A stretch of DNA of 64,000 nucleotides from Pedobacter sp. B4-66 (GCF_018492665.1 NZ_JAFVME010000006.1:558001-622000), one strand, 5' to 3'. Positions 25,564-34,932 are shown, counted from the first letter of the stretch. Notes: generated by a model not told the origin, from the letters alone. Made by a program: numbers and translations.

Positions 25564-26670
25564 ATGAAAAAATTATATGATGAGGCAGTATTGCTGCTCG
25601 AGAAATTAATAAAAACCCCATCCTTCAGTGGTGAAGAAAGCTTTGCTGCAGATCACGTAGAAACATTTTTAAATGAGCGATCTGTAGCTACAATCCGTAA
25701 ATTCAACAACATCTGGTGCTACAATAAATATTTTGATCCGAGCAAACCTATCATACTGCTCAACTCACATCTGGATACAGTAAAACCGAACTCACAGTAT
25801 GTAAATGACCCCTTTACCCCCATTACCAAAGATGGAAAGTTGTATGGTCTTGGCAGTAATGATGCCGGAGGCCCACTGGTGTCACTCATTTCAACCTTCA
25901 TTCATTTTTATGAGCGGACTGACCTCCCTTTTAACCTTTGCCTTACCGCAACTGCAGAAGAGGAAAATTCTGGTCAGAAAGGGATAAAATGCATATTAGA
26001 TGACCTGATGCCCATTTCCTTTGCGATTGTGGGTGAACCCACAAACATGCAAATGGCTATTGCTGAAAAGGGCTCTATGGTATTGGACTGTTTATCAACC
26101 GGGCGTTCTGGACATGCGGCCAGAGAAGAAGGTGATAATGCCATTTACAAAGCCATCAGAGATATCCACTGGTTTTCGAATTATGTTTTCCCAATAGAGT
26201 CTAATTTTCCAAACCCGGTAAAAATGACCGTCACCCAGATCAATGGAGGCCTACAACACAATATTGTTCCCGGGGAATGCAGCTTCACTGTCGACATACG
26301 ATTTGACCACAGCTACACAGAAAAGGAAATACTGAACACCATTAAAAATCATACTTTCTGCGATACCACCCTGCGCCCGAATGTACTAAGTCCCTCTTCC
26401 ATCCACTTGATGCATCCATTGGTAAAGACGGGCATTGCTATCGGCAGGAAAACCTACCTCTCTCCTACCAGTTCTGATCAGGGATGGTTGGATATGCCAT
26501 CAGTAAAAATGGGCCCCGGCGACTCTGCCCGCTCACATACCGCTGATGAATACATTTATCTTGCAGAAATCAATGACGGGATCAACATTTACATCGATCT
26601 GTTGGAATCCTTATTCCCATATCTCGCTAACGATACCGTGCTAAACTTGCAGACTTCTGAATCATTATAA
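25564..26670 (+). CDS. M20 metallohydrolase, ArgE-like N-acylornithine deacetylase
   Basis: A 368-residue cytoplasmic peptidase-M20 family enzyme. The metal-binding and catalytic residues are visible: H69-D71 in 'SHLDTV', the bridging D100 in 'GSNDAGG', 'AEEENSG' (catalytic and metal Glu), 'GEPTNMQ' and His in 'HTADEYI' near the end. The dimer-lid motif 'STGRSGHAAREEGDNAI' is typical. The sequence closely follows the M20 proteins annotated as N-acetyl- or N-succinylornithine deacetylase in Bacteroidota arginine synthesis. It is not next to other arg genes, so a general N-acyl-amino-acid deacylase is possible. A GTG at 25558 is in frame, but ATG 25564 is the better start. A terminator follows. 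Confidence 0.85.
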   Translation: MKKLYDEAVLLLEKLIKTPSFSGEESFAADHVETFLNERSVATIRKFNNIWCYNKYFDPSKPIILLNSHLDTVKPNSQYVNDPFTPITKDGKLYGLGSNDAGGPLVSLISTFIHFYERTDLPFNLCLTATAEEENSGQKGIKCILDDLMPISFAIVGEPTNMQMAIAEKGSMVLDCLSTGRSGHAAREEGDNAIYKAIRDIHWFSNYVFPIESNFPNPVKMTVTQINGGLQHNIVPGECSFTVDIRFDHSYTEKEILNTIKNHTFCDTTLRPNVLSPSSIHLMHPLVKTGIAIGRKTYLSPTSSDQGWLDMPSVKMGPGDSARSHTADEYIYLAEINDGINIYIDLLESLFPYLANDTVLNLQTSESL

Positions 26671-26691
26671 CAATAACAATCCAATATGACA

Positions 26692-26725
26692 AAGACCCTT
26701 CCATAATGGAAGGGTCTTCTTGTTT
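26692..26725 (+). terminator. Terminator after the M20 gene
   Basis: A perfect 12-bp stem (26692-26703 with 26707-26718) with a 3-base loop is followed by CTTGTTTT. It lies 21 bp past the stop and separates the M20 gene from the kdp operon. Confidence 0.82.
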
Positions 26726-26841
26726 TAATCCATCGGTGTTTTATTCCTGAACAACAAAAACAACTGATAATAAGACCATTATGATTATATTTAATAATAT
26801 GGCATATGGATTGGCATAGGCCTAACATAAAATAAAATATC

Positions 26842-26925
26842 ATGCTTACAATCCTGCTTTTTTTAGCCCTGCTGATCCTCTGCTGGGTAGTTTACAAATC
26901 AATCGACTGGTTCGAAAAAATCTAA
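26842..26925 (+). CDS. 27-residue membrane peptide ahead of kdpF
   Basis: ATG at 26842 to TAA at 26925 encodes 27 residues beginning MLTILLFLALLIL and ending YKSIDWFEKI. It has one hydrophobic helix and a short charged tail. It is the first reading frame of the kdp transcript and ends 5 bp before kdpF. Its shape is like KdpF but it lacks the 'KPE' tail. It could stabilise the Kdp complex or act as a leader; no homology is claimed. Confidence 0.55.
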   Translation: MLTILLFLALLILCWVVYKSIDWFEKI

Positions 26926-26930
26926 AAATT

Positions 26931-27008
26931 ATGATCGCATTATTCATTATCGCTATCGCCGTATTTATCTACATGATTTACGTGCTGATTAAACCCGAAA
27001 AATTTTAA
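26931..27008 (+). CDS. kdpF: K+-transporting ATPase subunit KdpF
   Basis: A 25-residue single-helix peptide that begins MIALFIIAIAVFIYM and ends LIKPEKF, the typical KdpF ending. KdpF stabilises the KdpABC complex in the inner membrane. The gene sits 9 bp upstream of kdpA in the canonical order. Confidence 0.85.
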   Translation: MIALFIIAIAVFIYMIYVLIKPEKF

Positions 27009-27017
27009 TTGTAAATT

Positions 27018-28736
27018 ATGAACACTGAATTACTTGGAATAATAGCCACCTACCTGCTTACATTGGTGATCGCTATTCCGCTGGGCAAATACCTGGCCAA
27101 GGTATTTGCCGGAGAAAGAGTCTGGACAGACTTTTTAAAACCTATTGAATCCGGAATCTATAAACTCTCGGGTATTAACCCAAAAGAAGAAATGAACTGG
27201 AAGCAGCACATGAAAGCGTTGCTGACCATCAACCTGGTATGGTTGGTTTACGGATTCTTCGTGCTGATGTACCAGGATAAGCTTCCAATGAATCCGGATG
27301 GAAACCCTGGAATGACCCCAGACCTTTCCTTTAATACCATCATCAGTTTCGTAGTAAACTGTAACCTGCAGCACTACTCAGGTGAAACCGGCGTAACCTA
27401 CCTGACTCAACATTTTGTACTGATGTTCCTTCAGTTTGTAAGCTGCGCGACAGGTATTGCTGCAGCTGTGGTACTCTTTAAAGCATTCCGTGATAAAACA
27501 AGTACGAAACTGGGTAACTTCTGGGAGTTTTTTGTAAGATCTATTACACGGTTATTACTTCCTTTATCATTGGTAATGGCAATCATTCTTGCTTTTAACG
27601 GTTCACCAACCAGCTATGAGGGGAAAGATCAATTCATTTCAGTTCAAGGTGATACGGTAAATGTATCAAGAGGTCCGGCAGCAGCCTTTATTGCCATCAA
27701 ACACTTAGGTACTAATGGTGGTGGATGGTTTGGTGCCAACTCTACTCACCCGCTTGAAAATCCGAATTACATTACCAATATGGTTGAATTGATTGCACAG
27801 GTAATCATCCCTATTGCCATGGTCATCGCCTTTGGTATTTTCATCAGACGCAAAAGGCTGGGCTGGATGATCTTCGGAGTTATGACCATTGGAATGCTCC
27901 TATTGTTAATCCCAACAGTAAGTTCAGAACTTGGAGGGAGCCCGGCCATTGCAAAAATGGGCATTTCACAGGCTACAGGAGCCATGGAGGGCAAAGAGGT
28001 ACGCTTTGGACCAGCCATATCTGCTTATTGGAGTACAGTAACTACAATCATCTCAACAGGTTCAGTAAATAGTATGCACGACAGTACCATGCCACTAACA
28101 GGTGCATGGCAATTACTGGGTATGATGATCAACTCCTTTTATGGAGGTTGTGGTGTAGGAGTGCTGAATTATTTTATCTACCTGATCATTGCTGTATTCA
28201 TTTCCGGGTTAATGGTTGGTAGAACACCTGAATTCCTTGGTCATAAAGTAGAAGCAAGAGAAGTAAAGATAGCTGCATTAATCACCCTACTTAGCCCCTT
28301 CTTAATTTTAACAGGAACAGCAATAGCCAGTTATGTGTTTACCAATCATGGCGAAGCTGCATGGGCAGTACAACCTAAAAACTGGTTAAACAACCCAGGT
28401 TTCCACGGTTTCTCAGAGATGCTATATGAAATGACCTCATCCAATGCCAATAACGGTTCTGGTTTTGAAGGTCTTGGCGACAATAACGTTTTCTGGAACG
28501 TAGCCACAGGTTTTGTGTTGTTCCTTGGTCGTTTCTTACCGATTATTGGACCGATTGCCATTGCAGGTTTACTTGGTGCTAAAAAATACATCCCAGAATC
28601 TGCTGGTACCTTAAAAACAGATACTTTGACTTTCAGTCTGATGACTTTTGCAGTGATCGTTGTACTGAATGCACTTTCTTACTTCCCTGCTCTGGCTTTA
28701 GGCCCATTGGCAGAATACTTTACCATGCTTAAATAG
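27018..28736 (+). CDS. kdpA: K+-transporting ATPase subunit A
   Basis: A 572-residue inner-membrane channel subunit with ten or more helices and four pore-loop repeats. The selectivity-type loops are visible, for example 'NCNLQHYSGETGVTYL', 'LGTNGGGWFGANSTHPLENP' and 'SSNANNGSGFEG' (each with the conserved NGG/TNGG or SNG-like turn). The family length is about 560-590. KdpA takes K+ from the periplasm and passes it to KdpB. It lies between kdpF (9 bp) and kdpB (6 bp). Confidence 0.97.
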   Translation: MNTELLGIIATYLLTLVIAIPLGKYLAKVFAGERVWTDFLKPIESGIYKLSGINPKEEMNWKQHMKALLTINLVWLVYGFFVLMYQDKLPMNPDGNPGMTPDLSFNTIISFVVNCNLQHYSGETGVTYLTQHFVLMFLQFVSCATGIAAAVVLFKAFRDKTSTKLGNFWEFFVRSITRLLLPLSLVMAIILAFNGSPTSYEGKDQFISVQGDTVNVSRGPAAAFIAIKHLGTNGGGWFGANSTHPLENPNYITNMVELIAQVIIPIAMVIAFGIFIRRKRLGWMIFGVMTIGMLLLLIPTVSSELGGSPAIAKMGISQATGAMEGKEVRFGPAISAYWSTVTTIISTGSVNSMHDSTMPLTGAWQLLGMMINSFYGGCGVGVLNYFIYLIIAVFISGLMVGRTPEFLGHKVEAREVKIAALITLLSPFLILTGTAIASYVFTNHGEAAWAVQPKNWLNNPGFHGFSEMLYEMTSSNANNGSGFEGLGDNNVFWNVATGFVLFLGRFLPIIGPIAIAGLLGAKKYIPESAGTLKTDTLTFSLMTFAVIVVLNALSYFPALALGPLAEYFTMLK

Positions 28737-28742
28737 ATTATA

Positions 28743-30773
28743 ATGAAACACTCATCTAATAAATTATTTGAACCTGCCTTAGTGCAAACCGCGCTGAAAC
28801 AGTCTTTCATCAAACTTGATCCAAGGGTAATGGTACGCAACCCAGTCATGTTTACCGTTGAAGTCGGTACCGTGATTATGGCTTACGTAACTATATATTC
28901 CATGAGCAATGAAGGCCAGGGTTCACCATTATATAACTTTTTTATCTTCTTAATACTACTGCTTACTGTGCTCTTTGCCAACTTTGCTGAAGCCATTGCA
29001 GAAGCAAGAGGAAAAGCGCAAGCAGACAGTTTAAGAAAAACACGTGAGGAAACCCCAGCTAAGGTTGTTCTGGCTAATGGAAAGATCGAGATCCGTTCTT
29101 CCAACCAGTTAAAAAAAGGAGATATATTCACTTGTGAAGCAGGTGACACCATCCCTACAGATGGTGAGATCATTGAAGGTATTGCAACCATTGATGAATC
29201 GGCAATCACCGGAGAATCTGCGCCGGTAATCCGGGAGTCGGGAGGTGACAAATCCTCTGTTACAGGTGGAACAAAGGTATTGTCTGATCACATTAAAGTG
29301 CAGGTAAATACCCAGCCAGGCGAAAGCTTTCTGGATAAAATGATTGCATTGGTAGAAGGTGCCTCACGTCAAAAAACACCCAATGAGATTGCCCTTACCA
29401 TATTGCTTGCCAGTTTTACGCTGGTATTCATCATTGTTTGCGTTACCCTGAAACCATTTGCAGATTATGCCAATACCCCGATCACTATTGCAGCCTTAAT
29501 TTCGCTGTTTGTATGTTTGATTCCAACTACCATTGGTGGGCTGTTATCTGCAATTGGTATTGCCGGTATGGACAGGGCATTGCGTGCCAATGTGATTACC
29601 AAATCAGGTAAAGCAGTTGAAACAGCAGGCGATATTGACGTTTTATTGTTAGATAAAACGGGCACCATTACTATTGGTAACCGTAAAGCAACCAATTTTT
29701 ATCCTACCTCGGGGCTGGATAACAATCAATTTGTTAACGCCTGCATGTTAAGTTCTCTTGCAGATGAAACTCCTGAGGGTAAATCTATTATTGAACTTGC
29801 AGTATCGCAAGATCATAAATTATTGACTGCACCTGAAGGATCTAAATTCATCAAATTCACTGCCGAAACCAGATCAAGTGGTTTGGATACGCCAGATGGA
29901 AAAAGAATTCGTAAAGGAGCATTTGATTCTATCCGCAATATTGTTTTAACGGCTGGTAATCCTTTCCCAATGGACATTGAAGAGCAGGTAAAAATTATAG
30001 CAAGTAATGGAGGAACGCCACTGGTTGTTGCTGAAAATGAAAAAGCCCTGGGTGTAATTGAATTACAGGACATTATTAAACCGGGCATCAGCGAGCGTTT
30101 TGAGCGCCTGCGCAAAATGGGTGTAAAAACTGTAATGGTTACCGGTGACAACCCGCTTACTGCAAAATTCATTGCAGAGAAAGCAGGTGTAGATGATTTT
30201 ATTGCTGAGGCCAAACCTGAGGATAAAATGAATTACATCAAAGAAGAGCAAGCTTTAGGTAAACTCGTTGCGATGATGGGTGATGGTACCAATGATGCCC
30301 CTGCCCTTGCACAAGCAGATGTTGGTGTAGCCATGAACAGTGGTACACAGGCAGCTAAAGAAGCCGGTAACATGGTGGATCTGGACAACGACCCAACCAA
30401 ACTGATCGAGATCGTAGAAATTGGCAAGCAATTGCTGATCACTCGCGGAACACTGACCACCTTCTCAATTGCAAATGATGTGGCCAAATATTTTGCAATT
30501 GTGCCAGCTCTGTTTATCGCTTCAATTCCTGCATTGCAGAGTTTGAACATCATGGGACTACACAGTCCTGAGAGTGCGATTTTATCAGCTGTAATTTTCA
30601 ATGCGATCATTATCCCAATCCTGATCCCTTTGGCCTTAAAAGGTGTAGAATACAAACCAATAGGTGCCAGTGCATTGTTACGCAGAAACTTGCTGATTTA
30701 TGGTTTGGGTGGTGTTATCGCTCCATTTATTGGCATCAAGCTAATTGACATTGTAGTAGGCTTATTTGTTTAA
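28743..30773 (+). CDS. kdpB: K+-transporting P-type ATPase subunit B
   Basis: A 676-residue P-type ATPase. The phosphorylated aspartate is D304 in '[10 protein letters not shown]', matching E. coli D307. The TGES motif is visible as 'ITGESAP', the nucleotide domain as 'KGAFD', and the hinge as '[12 protein letters not shown]' and '[16 protein letters not shown]'. The protein hydrolyses ATP to drive high-affinity K+ uptake with KdpA, KdpC and KdpF. It follows kdpA by 6 bp and is followed by kdpC within 10 bp. Confidence 0.98.
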   Translation: MKHSSNKLFEPALVQTALKQSFIKLDPRVMVRNPVMFTVEVGTVIMAYVTIYSMSNEGQGSPLYNFFIFLILLLTVLFANFAEAIAEARGKAQADSLRKTREETPAKVVLANGKIEIRSSNQLKKGDIFTCEAGDTIPTDGEIIEGIATIDESAITGESAPVIRESGGDKSSVTGGTKVLSDHIKVQVNTQPGESFLDKMIALVEGASRQKTPNEIALTILLASFTLVFIIVCVTLKPFADYANTPITIAALISLFVCLIPTTIGGLLSAIGIAGMDRALRANVITKSGKAVETAGDIDVLLLDKTGTITIGNRKATNFYPTSGLDNNQFVNACMLSSLADETPEGKSIIELAVSQDHKLLTAPEGSKFIKFTAETRSSGLDTPDGKRIRKGAFDSIRNIVLTAGNPFPMDIEEQVKIIASNGGTPLVVAENEKALGVIELQDIIKPGISERFERLRKMGVKTVMVTGDNPLTAKFIAEKAGVDDFIAEAKPEDKMNYIKEEQALGKLVAMMGDGTNDAPALAQADVGVAMNSGTQAAKEAGNMVDLDNDPTKLIEIVEIGKQLLITRGTLTTFSIANDVAKYFAIVPALFIASIPALQSLNIMGLHSPESAILSAVIFNAIIIPILIPLALKGVEYKPIGASALLRRNLLIYGLGGVIAPFIGIKLIDIVVGLFV

Positions 30774-30783
30774 AAAAAATATC

Positions 30784-31350
30784 ATGAAAAAATACATCAT
30801 ACAATCCTTACGCTTAACACTAGTACTTATGGTATTACTGTGCGTTATTTACCCCCTAATTGTAGCTTTTGCCGGTGGATTTTCAAAAGGAAAAGGCGGA
30901 GGTGAGAAGATTACCAAAAATGGTAAAGTTATTGGTTATGCCGCAATTGGTCAATCCTTTACTAAACCAGAATATTTCTGGGGAAGACCATCAGCTGTAG
31001 GTTACAACGCAGCAGGATCTGCAGGTTCCAACAAAGGGCCTTCTAATCCTGACTACCTAAAAGAGGTTTCCAACAGGATCGATACCTTACTAAAATACAA
31101 CCCATCTTTAAAAAGATCCGATATTCCGGCAGATATGGTCACTGCTTCAGGTAGTGGTTTAGATCCAAATATATCTGAACAAGGCGCCATTATCCAGATC
31201 AAAAGAATTGCGGCCTATCGCAAAATAGATGAAAAGTCCGTTACCGAACTGGTAGTAAAAAACACCCAAGGACCATTAATGGGCTTGTTTGGCCCTTCAT
31301 CTGTAAATGTGCTTAAGTTGAACCTTGCCCTGGATGAACTAAAAAAATAA
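30784..31350 (+). CDS. kdpC: K+-transporting ATPase subunit C
   Basis: A 188-residue subunit with one N-terminal helix (about 8-28) and a periplasmic domain. Family motifs include 'IGQSFTKPEYFWGRPSA' (about 58-74), 'GSNKGPSNPDYL' and 'DMVTASGSGLDPNIS' (about 119-133). An upstream TTG at 30766 is in frame inside the kdpB end, but the ATG at 30784 gives the normal N-terminus. KdpC is thought to increase the K+ affinity of KdpA and to link A and B. Confidence 0.96.
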   Translation: MKKYIIQSLRLTLVLMVLLCVIYPLIVAFAGGFSKGKGGGEKITKNGKVIGYAAIGQSFTKPEYFWGRPSAVGYNAAGSAGSNKGPSNPDYLKEVSNRIDTLLKYNPSLKRSDIPADMVTASGSGLDPNISEQGAIIQIKRIAAYRKIDEKSVTELVVKNTQGPLMGLFGPSSVNVLKLNLALDELKK

Positions 31351-31468
31351 TTCCACGACTCTCTTTCCGAAACTGTTGCCTGATCCTGAATGCGTTTGCC
31401 AAACCCTGGATCAGACAGCAGCAGGGGAAGTTATGTCCTAAATTTTAATTAAAAAACAAAACTATAAA

Positions 31469-32539
31469 ATGAAAAAACTTTTAGCATTAGCCGCAGCATT
31501 AACTACAGGATCAATCGCTTACGGACAGGAAGAACCTAAGATCAAAGTAAGTGGTTACCTGGAAACTTATTTCGGTTACGATTTGAATAAACCTACAGAT
31601 AACAACAGACCCGGTTTTATCTATTCTCACAACCGACATAACGAAATAAACTTAAACCTCGGTTTCATTAAAGGCAATTATGACAATGGAAGCATTAGGG
31701 CAAATGTAGCCGTAATGGCTGGAACCTATGCCAATGCCAATTTAGCTGCCGAACCTGGAGTATTAAAAAATATCTATGAAGCCAATGCCGGAGTAAAGCT
31801 ATCCAAAACAGCAAATTTATGGCTAGATGCCGGGGTATTCTCCTCCCATATTGGTTTTGAAAGTGCCATTTCTAAGGATTGCTGGGTACTAACCAGAAAC
31901 ATCTCCTCAGAAAACACCCCTTATTATGAATCAGGTGCAAAAATTACTTACGGCAGTAATGACGGAAAGTTTACAGCTACTGCGTTTTATTTAAACGGAT
32001 GGCAGAGAATTACCCGCCAGAATGGAAACAGCCAGCCGGCTGGGGGTGTACAACTAACCTGGAAACCAACCGATAAAATTACGGTTAACTACAGCAATTA
32101 TCTAGGCACCGAGGGTGCAGATTCTGTTCGCGTAACGAGATTCTATCATAATGTTTACGGGATATTCCAGGTAACCGATCAGTTTGGATTAACCCTTGGC
32201 TTTGATTACGGAACACAACAGAAAGCCAAAGGAAGCAGCGACAAAAATGAAGTCCTTTCGCCTGTTGCCATCGCACAATACAAGATCAACAGCAAATGGG
32301 CAATCGCCGGAAGAGCTGAGTATTATCAGGATAAAGATGGTGTTTTTATCGCTACAGGAACTCCTAATGGCTTTAAAACAATTGGGTATTCCCTGAACCT
32401 TGATTATGCACCAATTACTAATGCGGTAATAAGATTAGAAGGCAAAATGTACGACAGTAAAGACAAAATATTTACACGTAATTTAAATGCTGTGGACAAC
32501 AATGCAGCAATTACAGCAAGCATCGCCGTCGCGTTTTAA
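31469..32539 (+). CDS. Outer-membrane porin (BBP2/OmpL-like) of the kdp operon
   Basis: A 356-residue outer-membrane beta-barrel with a signal peptide (ending AYGQ, about 21). It shows alternating beta-strands through its whole length and a C-terminal Phe. The putative beta-barrel porin-2 family is indicated by 'KVSGYLETYFGYDLNKPTDN', 'EINLNLGFIKGNYDNGSIRA' and 'WLDAGVFSSHIGFE'. In Bacteroidota a porin of this kind often follows kdpC, and may let K+ cross the outer membrane. It is 118 bp downstream of kdpC. The 118-bp gap holds a weak inverted repeat (31380-31386 with 31408-31414). Confidence 0.82.
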   Translation: MKKLLALAAALTTGSIAYGQEEPKIKVSGYLETYFGYDLNKPTDNNRPGFIYSHNRHNEINLNLGFIKGNYDNGSIRANVAVMAGTYANANLAAEPGVLKNIYEANAGVKLSKTANLWLDAGVFSSHIGFESAISKDCWVLTRNISSENTPYYESGAKITYGSNDGKFTATAFYLNGWQRITRQNGNSQPAGGVQLTWKPTDKITVNYSNYLGTEGADSVRVTRFYHNVYGIFQVTDQFGLTLGFDYGTQQKAKGSSDKNEVLSPVAIAQYKINSKWAIAGRAEYYQDKDGVFIATGTPNGFKTIGYSLNLDYAPITNAVIRLEGKMYDSKDKIFTRNLNAVDNNAAITASIAVAF

Positions 32540-32560
32540 ACTTAGACCTTACCAATTTCG

Positions 32561-32598
32561 ATTACGGGACTCCACTAAAACCAGTTGAGTTCCGTAAT
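32561..32598 (+). promoter_or_regulatory. Hairpin between the porin and the small peptide
   Basis: A 12-bp stem (32561-32572 with 32587-32598, one G-T pair) closes a 14-base loop. It lies 21 bp past the porin stop and has no T-run, so I read it as an intercistronic stability or attenuation element. Confidence 0.55.
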
Positions 32599-32619
32599 TG
32601 TTGAAATCAAATATAAGTT

Positions 32620-32712
32620 ATGAAAAAACTGATTTTGTGTTTTGGTATCGGCCTAATTATCGTAGGCCTCTGGTATTTAACAAGTAACAATTACATCATT
32701 ATTAAATGGTAA
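32620..32712 (+). CDS. 30-residue membrane peptide before kdpD
   Basis: ATG at 32620 to TAA at 32712 encodes 30 residues: MKKLILCF, then the hydrophobic stretch GIGLIIVGLWYLTS, and a short basic end IIIKW. A single helix with a Lys-rich N-terminus suggests an inner-membrane peptide. It ends 12 bp before the KdpD-like gene. It has no named family. Confidence 0.5.
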   Translation: MKKLILCFGIGLIIVGLWYLTSNNYIIIKW

Positions 32713-32724
32713 ATTTAATAAATT

Positions 32725-33855
32725 ATGGAAGAAGACAATAAAACAGATTCAGTAAGAAAATTTCTTGACCTGGTAAAAAAATCCAGGAGAGGAAAGTTTA
32801 AAGTATACATTGGTATGAGTGCAGGTGTCGGAAAAACCTACAGGATGCTGCAGGAAGCACATGCCTTACTCAAAAATGGTATTGACATACAGATCGGTTA
32901 TATTGAAACCCATAACCGTGAGGAAACGCATGCACTACTGGAAGGTATTCCACTCATTCCAAGAAGAAAAATTTTTTATAAAGGAAAAGAACTCGAAGAG
33001 ATGGATGTACATGCCATCATCAACACCCATCCCGAAGTAGTCATTGTAGATGAACTGGCACACACCAACGTAGAAGGCAGTAAAAACGGTAAACGCTGGC
33101 AGGATGTTTCAGATATTCTGGAAGCAGGGATCAGCGTGATCTCAGCAGTAAATATCCAACACCTGGAAAGTATGAACCAGGACATTGAAACCATCACAGG
33201 TATTCCAATCACAGAGCGAATTCCTGATAAGATTCTGGAAACCGCAGATGAAATTGTAAACATCGACCTTACCGCAGATGAATTGATTGACCGGTTAAAA
33301 GCCGGAAAAATATATGACAAGACAAAAATTGAAAGGGCGCTGGGTAATTTCTTTCAACCTGAACGTATTCTGCAACTAAGGGAATTGGCTTTAAAGGAAG
33401 TAGCCCATCATCTGGAAAGAAAAATCAGTATTGAAATACCGAAACAAATCAAACTTCGTCCGGAACGCTTTCTGGCCTGCATTTCCACCAATAATGCCAC
33501 AGCGAAAACGGTAATTAGAAAAACAGCCAGACTAGCCTCCTACTACCGTTCTCCCTGGATTGTGCTGTATGTGCAAAACAACCATGAAAGTGGGGATCGC
33601 ATTAAACTTGATCTGCAGCGGCACCTCATCAATAATTTTAAAATGGCCACAGAACTGGGCGCCGAAGTGATTAAAGTTAAAAGTGACGAGGTTACCCAAA
33701 CCATTATAAGAATAGCAGAAGAAAAGGAAATTACAACCATCTGTATTGGAAAGCCACACCTAAATCTGTTCCAGATCATTATGAGGACAGCAATTTTTAA
33801 CCAGCTACTCAAGAGTATTTCCGCTACCGAAACTGACTTGGTTATCTTATCATGA
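32725..33855 (+). CDS. KdpD N-terminal sensor domain protein, no kinase
   Basis: A 376-residue cytoplasmic protein equal to the first part of KdpD. It has the KdpD ATP-binding domain (about 20-230) with Walker A 'GMSAGVGKTY' (30-39), 'VVIVDELAHTN' and 'AVNIQHLESMN', followed by a USP-like domain (about 245-375). The protein stops exactly where the four membrane helices and the histidine-kinase part of E. coli KdpD would begin. The next gene is in the opposite direction, one base away, and encodes an unrelated lipoprotein; no kinase or KdpE gene is in the window. Split KdpD proteins occur in Bacteroidota, usually followed by a separate kinase. Here the missing partner must lie elsewhere, or the protein works differently. 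Confidence 0.92.
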   Translation: MEEDNKTDSVRKFLDLVKKSRRGKFKVYIGMSAGVGKTYRMLQEAHALLKNGIDIQIGYIETHNREETHALLEGIPLIPRRKIFYKGKELEEMDVHAIINTHPEVVIVDELAHTNVEGSKNGKRWQDVSDILEAGISVISAVNIQHLESMNQDIETITGIPITERIPDKILETADEIVNIDLTADELIDRLKAGKIYDKTKIERALGNFFQPERILQLRELALKEVAHHLERKISIEIPKQIKLRPERFLACISTNNATAKTVIRKTARLASYYRSPWIVLYVQNNHESGDRIKLDLQRHLINNFKMATELGAEVIKVKSDEVTQTIIRIAEEKEITTICIGKPHLNLFQIIMRTAIFNQLLKSISATETDLVILS

Positions 33856-33856
33856 G

Positions 33857-34726
33857 TTACTTTTTATCAGCAACAAACTTATTATCTTGAACTTCCTTTA
33901 AAAATGCAATCAGATTAGTAAAGTAATTTTGTTGGTCTTCATGCCTGCTGAATTGATTTTCAAGAGGACACAAATAAGTTCGGCTATTTGGAATAAGTTT
34001 TCCTTCCTTCTTAATTTCTTCCGAATTTACTTCTTCGTAGATTCCACCGATAACGAGCGTTGGGATTTTTATATTGCTCAGCCTTTCCCAGGTGTGCAAT
34101 TTATTTATCTGTATTGAATCGTTTCGTTTAACTCTATCAAGTGAATCATAAGTCTTTATATCCTGGATCGTAAAAAACCTTTTCTTAGGTGGTTCTGAAT
34201 GGGCGGAATAGTTTTTCATCCCCGTTCCCATATTAGAAAATATAGCTGCTTTTACATGCTGTTGGTACTTTTGTAAATATTCCATAGCCAAGGTGCCTCC
34301 ACGAGAATGTCCTAATAAATAAAAGTCATCGAGTCCTAGTCCCTTTCTTACTTGTTCTACTTCCTCAACAAAACGTGGACAATTCCAAAGGGTAGTATCA
34401 GTAGGAATGTCTGAATTGCCAGTCCCCAATTGGTCATAATAATAGAATTCAATTCCTTCTTTTGACAGGAAGTCTTCAAAACACTCGTAATAGCTAGGAC
34501 TGAATTCTGGCTCTCCCTGTAATAACAGTACTTTAATTTTACCATCACCGACCTTTTTTGTCCATATATTGTACTTGCCATCTACCAATATCATTTTTAT
34601 CCCAGAGGTATTGGCTTGCCACGTCGTATCTTTTGTATTTGCTACGATTGAATCAGCAAAGTTTGAAGCTTGATTACAAGTCCAAAAACAGTTTATGGTT
34701 AGAAAGAAAAGTATGGCAACTTTCAT
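33857..34726 (-). CDS. Alpha/beta-hydrolase lipoprotein, degenerate proline-iminopeptidase type
   Basis: A protein of about 289 residues with a signal peptide and lipobox-like 'CFWTCNQ'. The alpha/beta-hydrolase core follows proline iminopeptidases: 'KVLLLQGEPEFS', 'YYYDQLGTGNSDIP', 'FVEEVEQVRKGLGLDDFYLLGHSRGGTLAMEYL' (given only in part; nucleophile Ser in GHSRGG), and 'IPTLVIGGIYEEVN'. Compared with family members I know, the cap domain is shortened by about 60-70 residues, the acid position reads Glu (IYEE) and not Asp, and the place of the catalytic His near the end appears as Phe (ENQFSRHEDQQ). It may be a non-catalytic binding protein or pseudo-enzyme. GTG 34747 is an in-frame alternative start. 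Confidence 0.75.
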   Translation of the reverse strand: MKVAILFFLTINCFWTCNQASNFADSIVANTKDTTWQANTSGIKMILVDGKYNIWTKKVGDGKIKVLLLQGEPEFSPSYYECFEDFLSKEGIEFYYYDQLGTGNSDIPTDTTLWNCPRFVEEVEQVRKGLGLDDFYLLGHSRGGTLAMEYLQKYQQHVKAAIFSNMGTGMKNYSAHSEPPKKRFFTIQDIKTYDSLDRVKRNDSIQINKLHTWERLSNIKIPTLVIGGIYEEVNSEEIKKEGKLIPNSRTYLCPLENQFSRHEDQQNYFTNLIAFLKEVQDNKFVADKK

Positions 34727-34902
34727 GATTGTTCTGTTGTCTGACACATCAAAGTTCCGCTATAAACGCGCATTTTGCGAGGAGTTTTTCAGCGTTTAAT
34801 GGTATTTTTTGAGCTTTTTTACCGGACAAACTGTGCGTTATCCGGACAAATTCATCATTCTTTGCTAAGAAGGAAAAATTGTATACCTGATCGTGTTATA
34901 AA

Positions 34903-34924
34903 AAAGATAAAGGAGATTATCTTT
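34903..34924 (+). promoter_or_regulatory. Leader hairpin with purine-rich loop before the hybrid regulator
   Basis: AAAGATAA (34903-34910) and TTATCTTT (34917-34924) can form an 8-bp stem with the loop AGGAGA. The loop is ribosome-binding-like but lies 16 bases before the ATG, a little too far. It could control translation; weak evidence. Confidence 0.35.
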
Positions 34925-34932
34925 ATATACAA

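Noticed and set aside
26800..26816. Sigma-54-like element upstream of kdp
   Set aside because: TGGCAT-N5-TTGG has GG instead of GC at -12, and Kdp genes are not normally sigma-54-dependent; there is no activator gene nearby.
26671..26841. Possible potassium or c-di-AMP riboswitch before kdp
   Set aside because: Beyond the terminator only about 115 bases remain, with no paired elements of the ydaO type visible.
28883..30655. Minus-strand open frames of up to 140 codons inside kdpB
   Set aside because: kdpB is certain (DKTGT, TGES); the opposite frames only mirror its codon bias.
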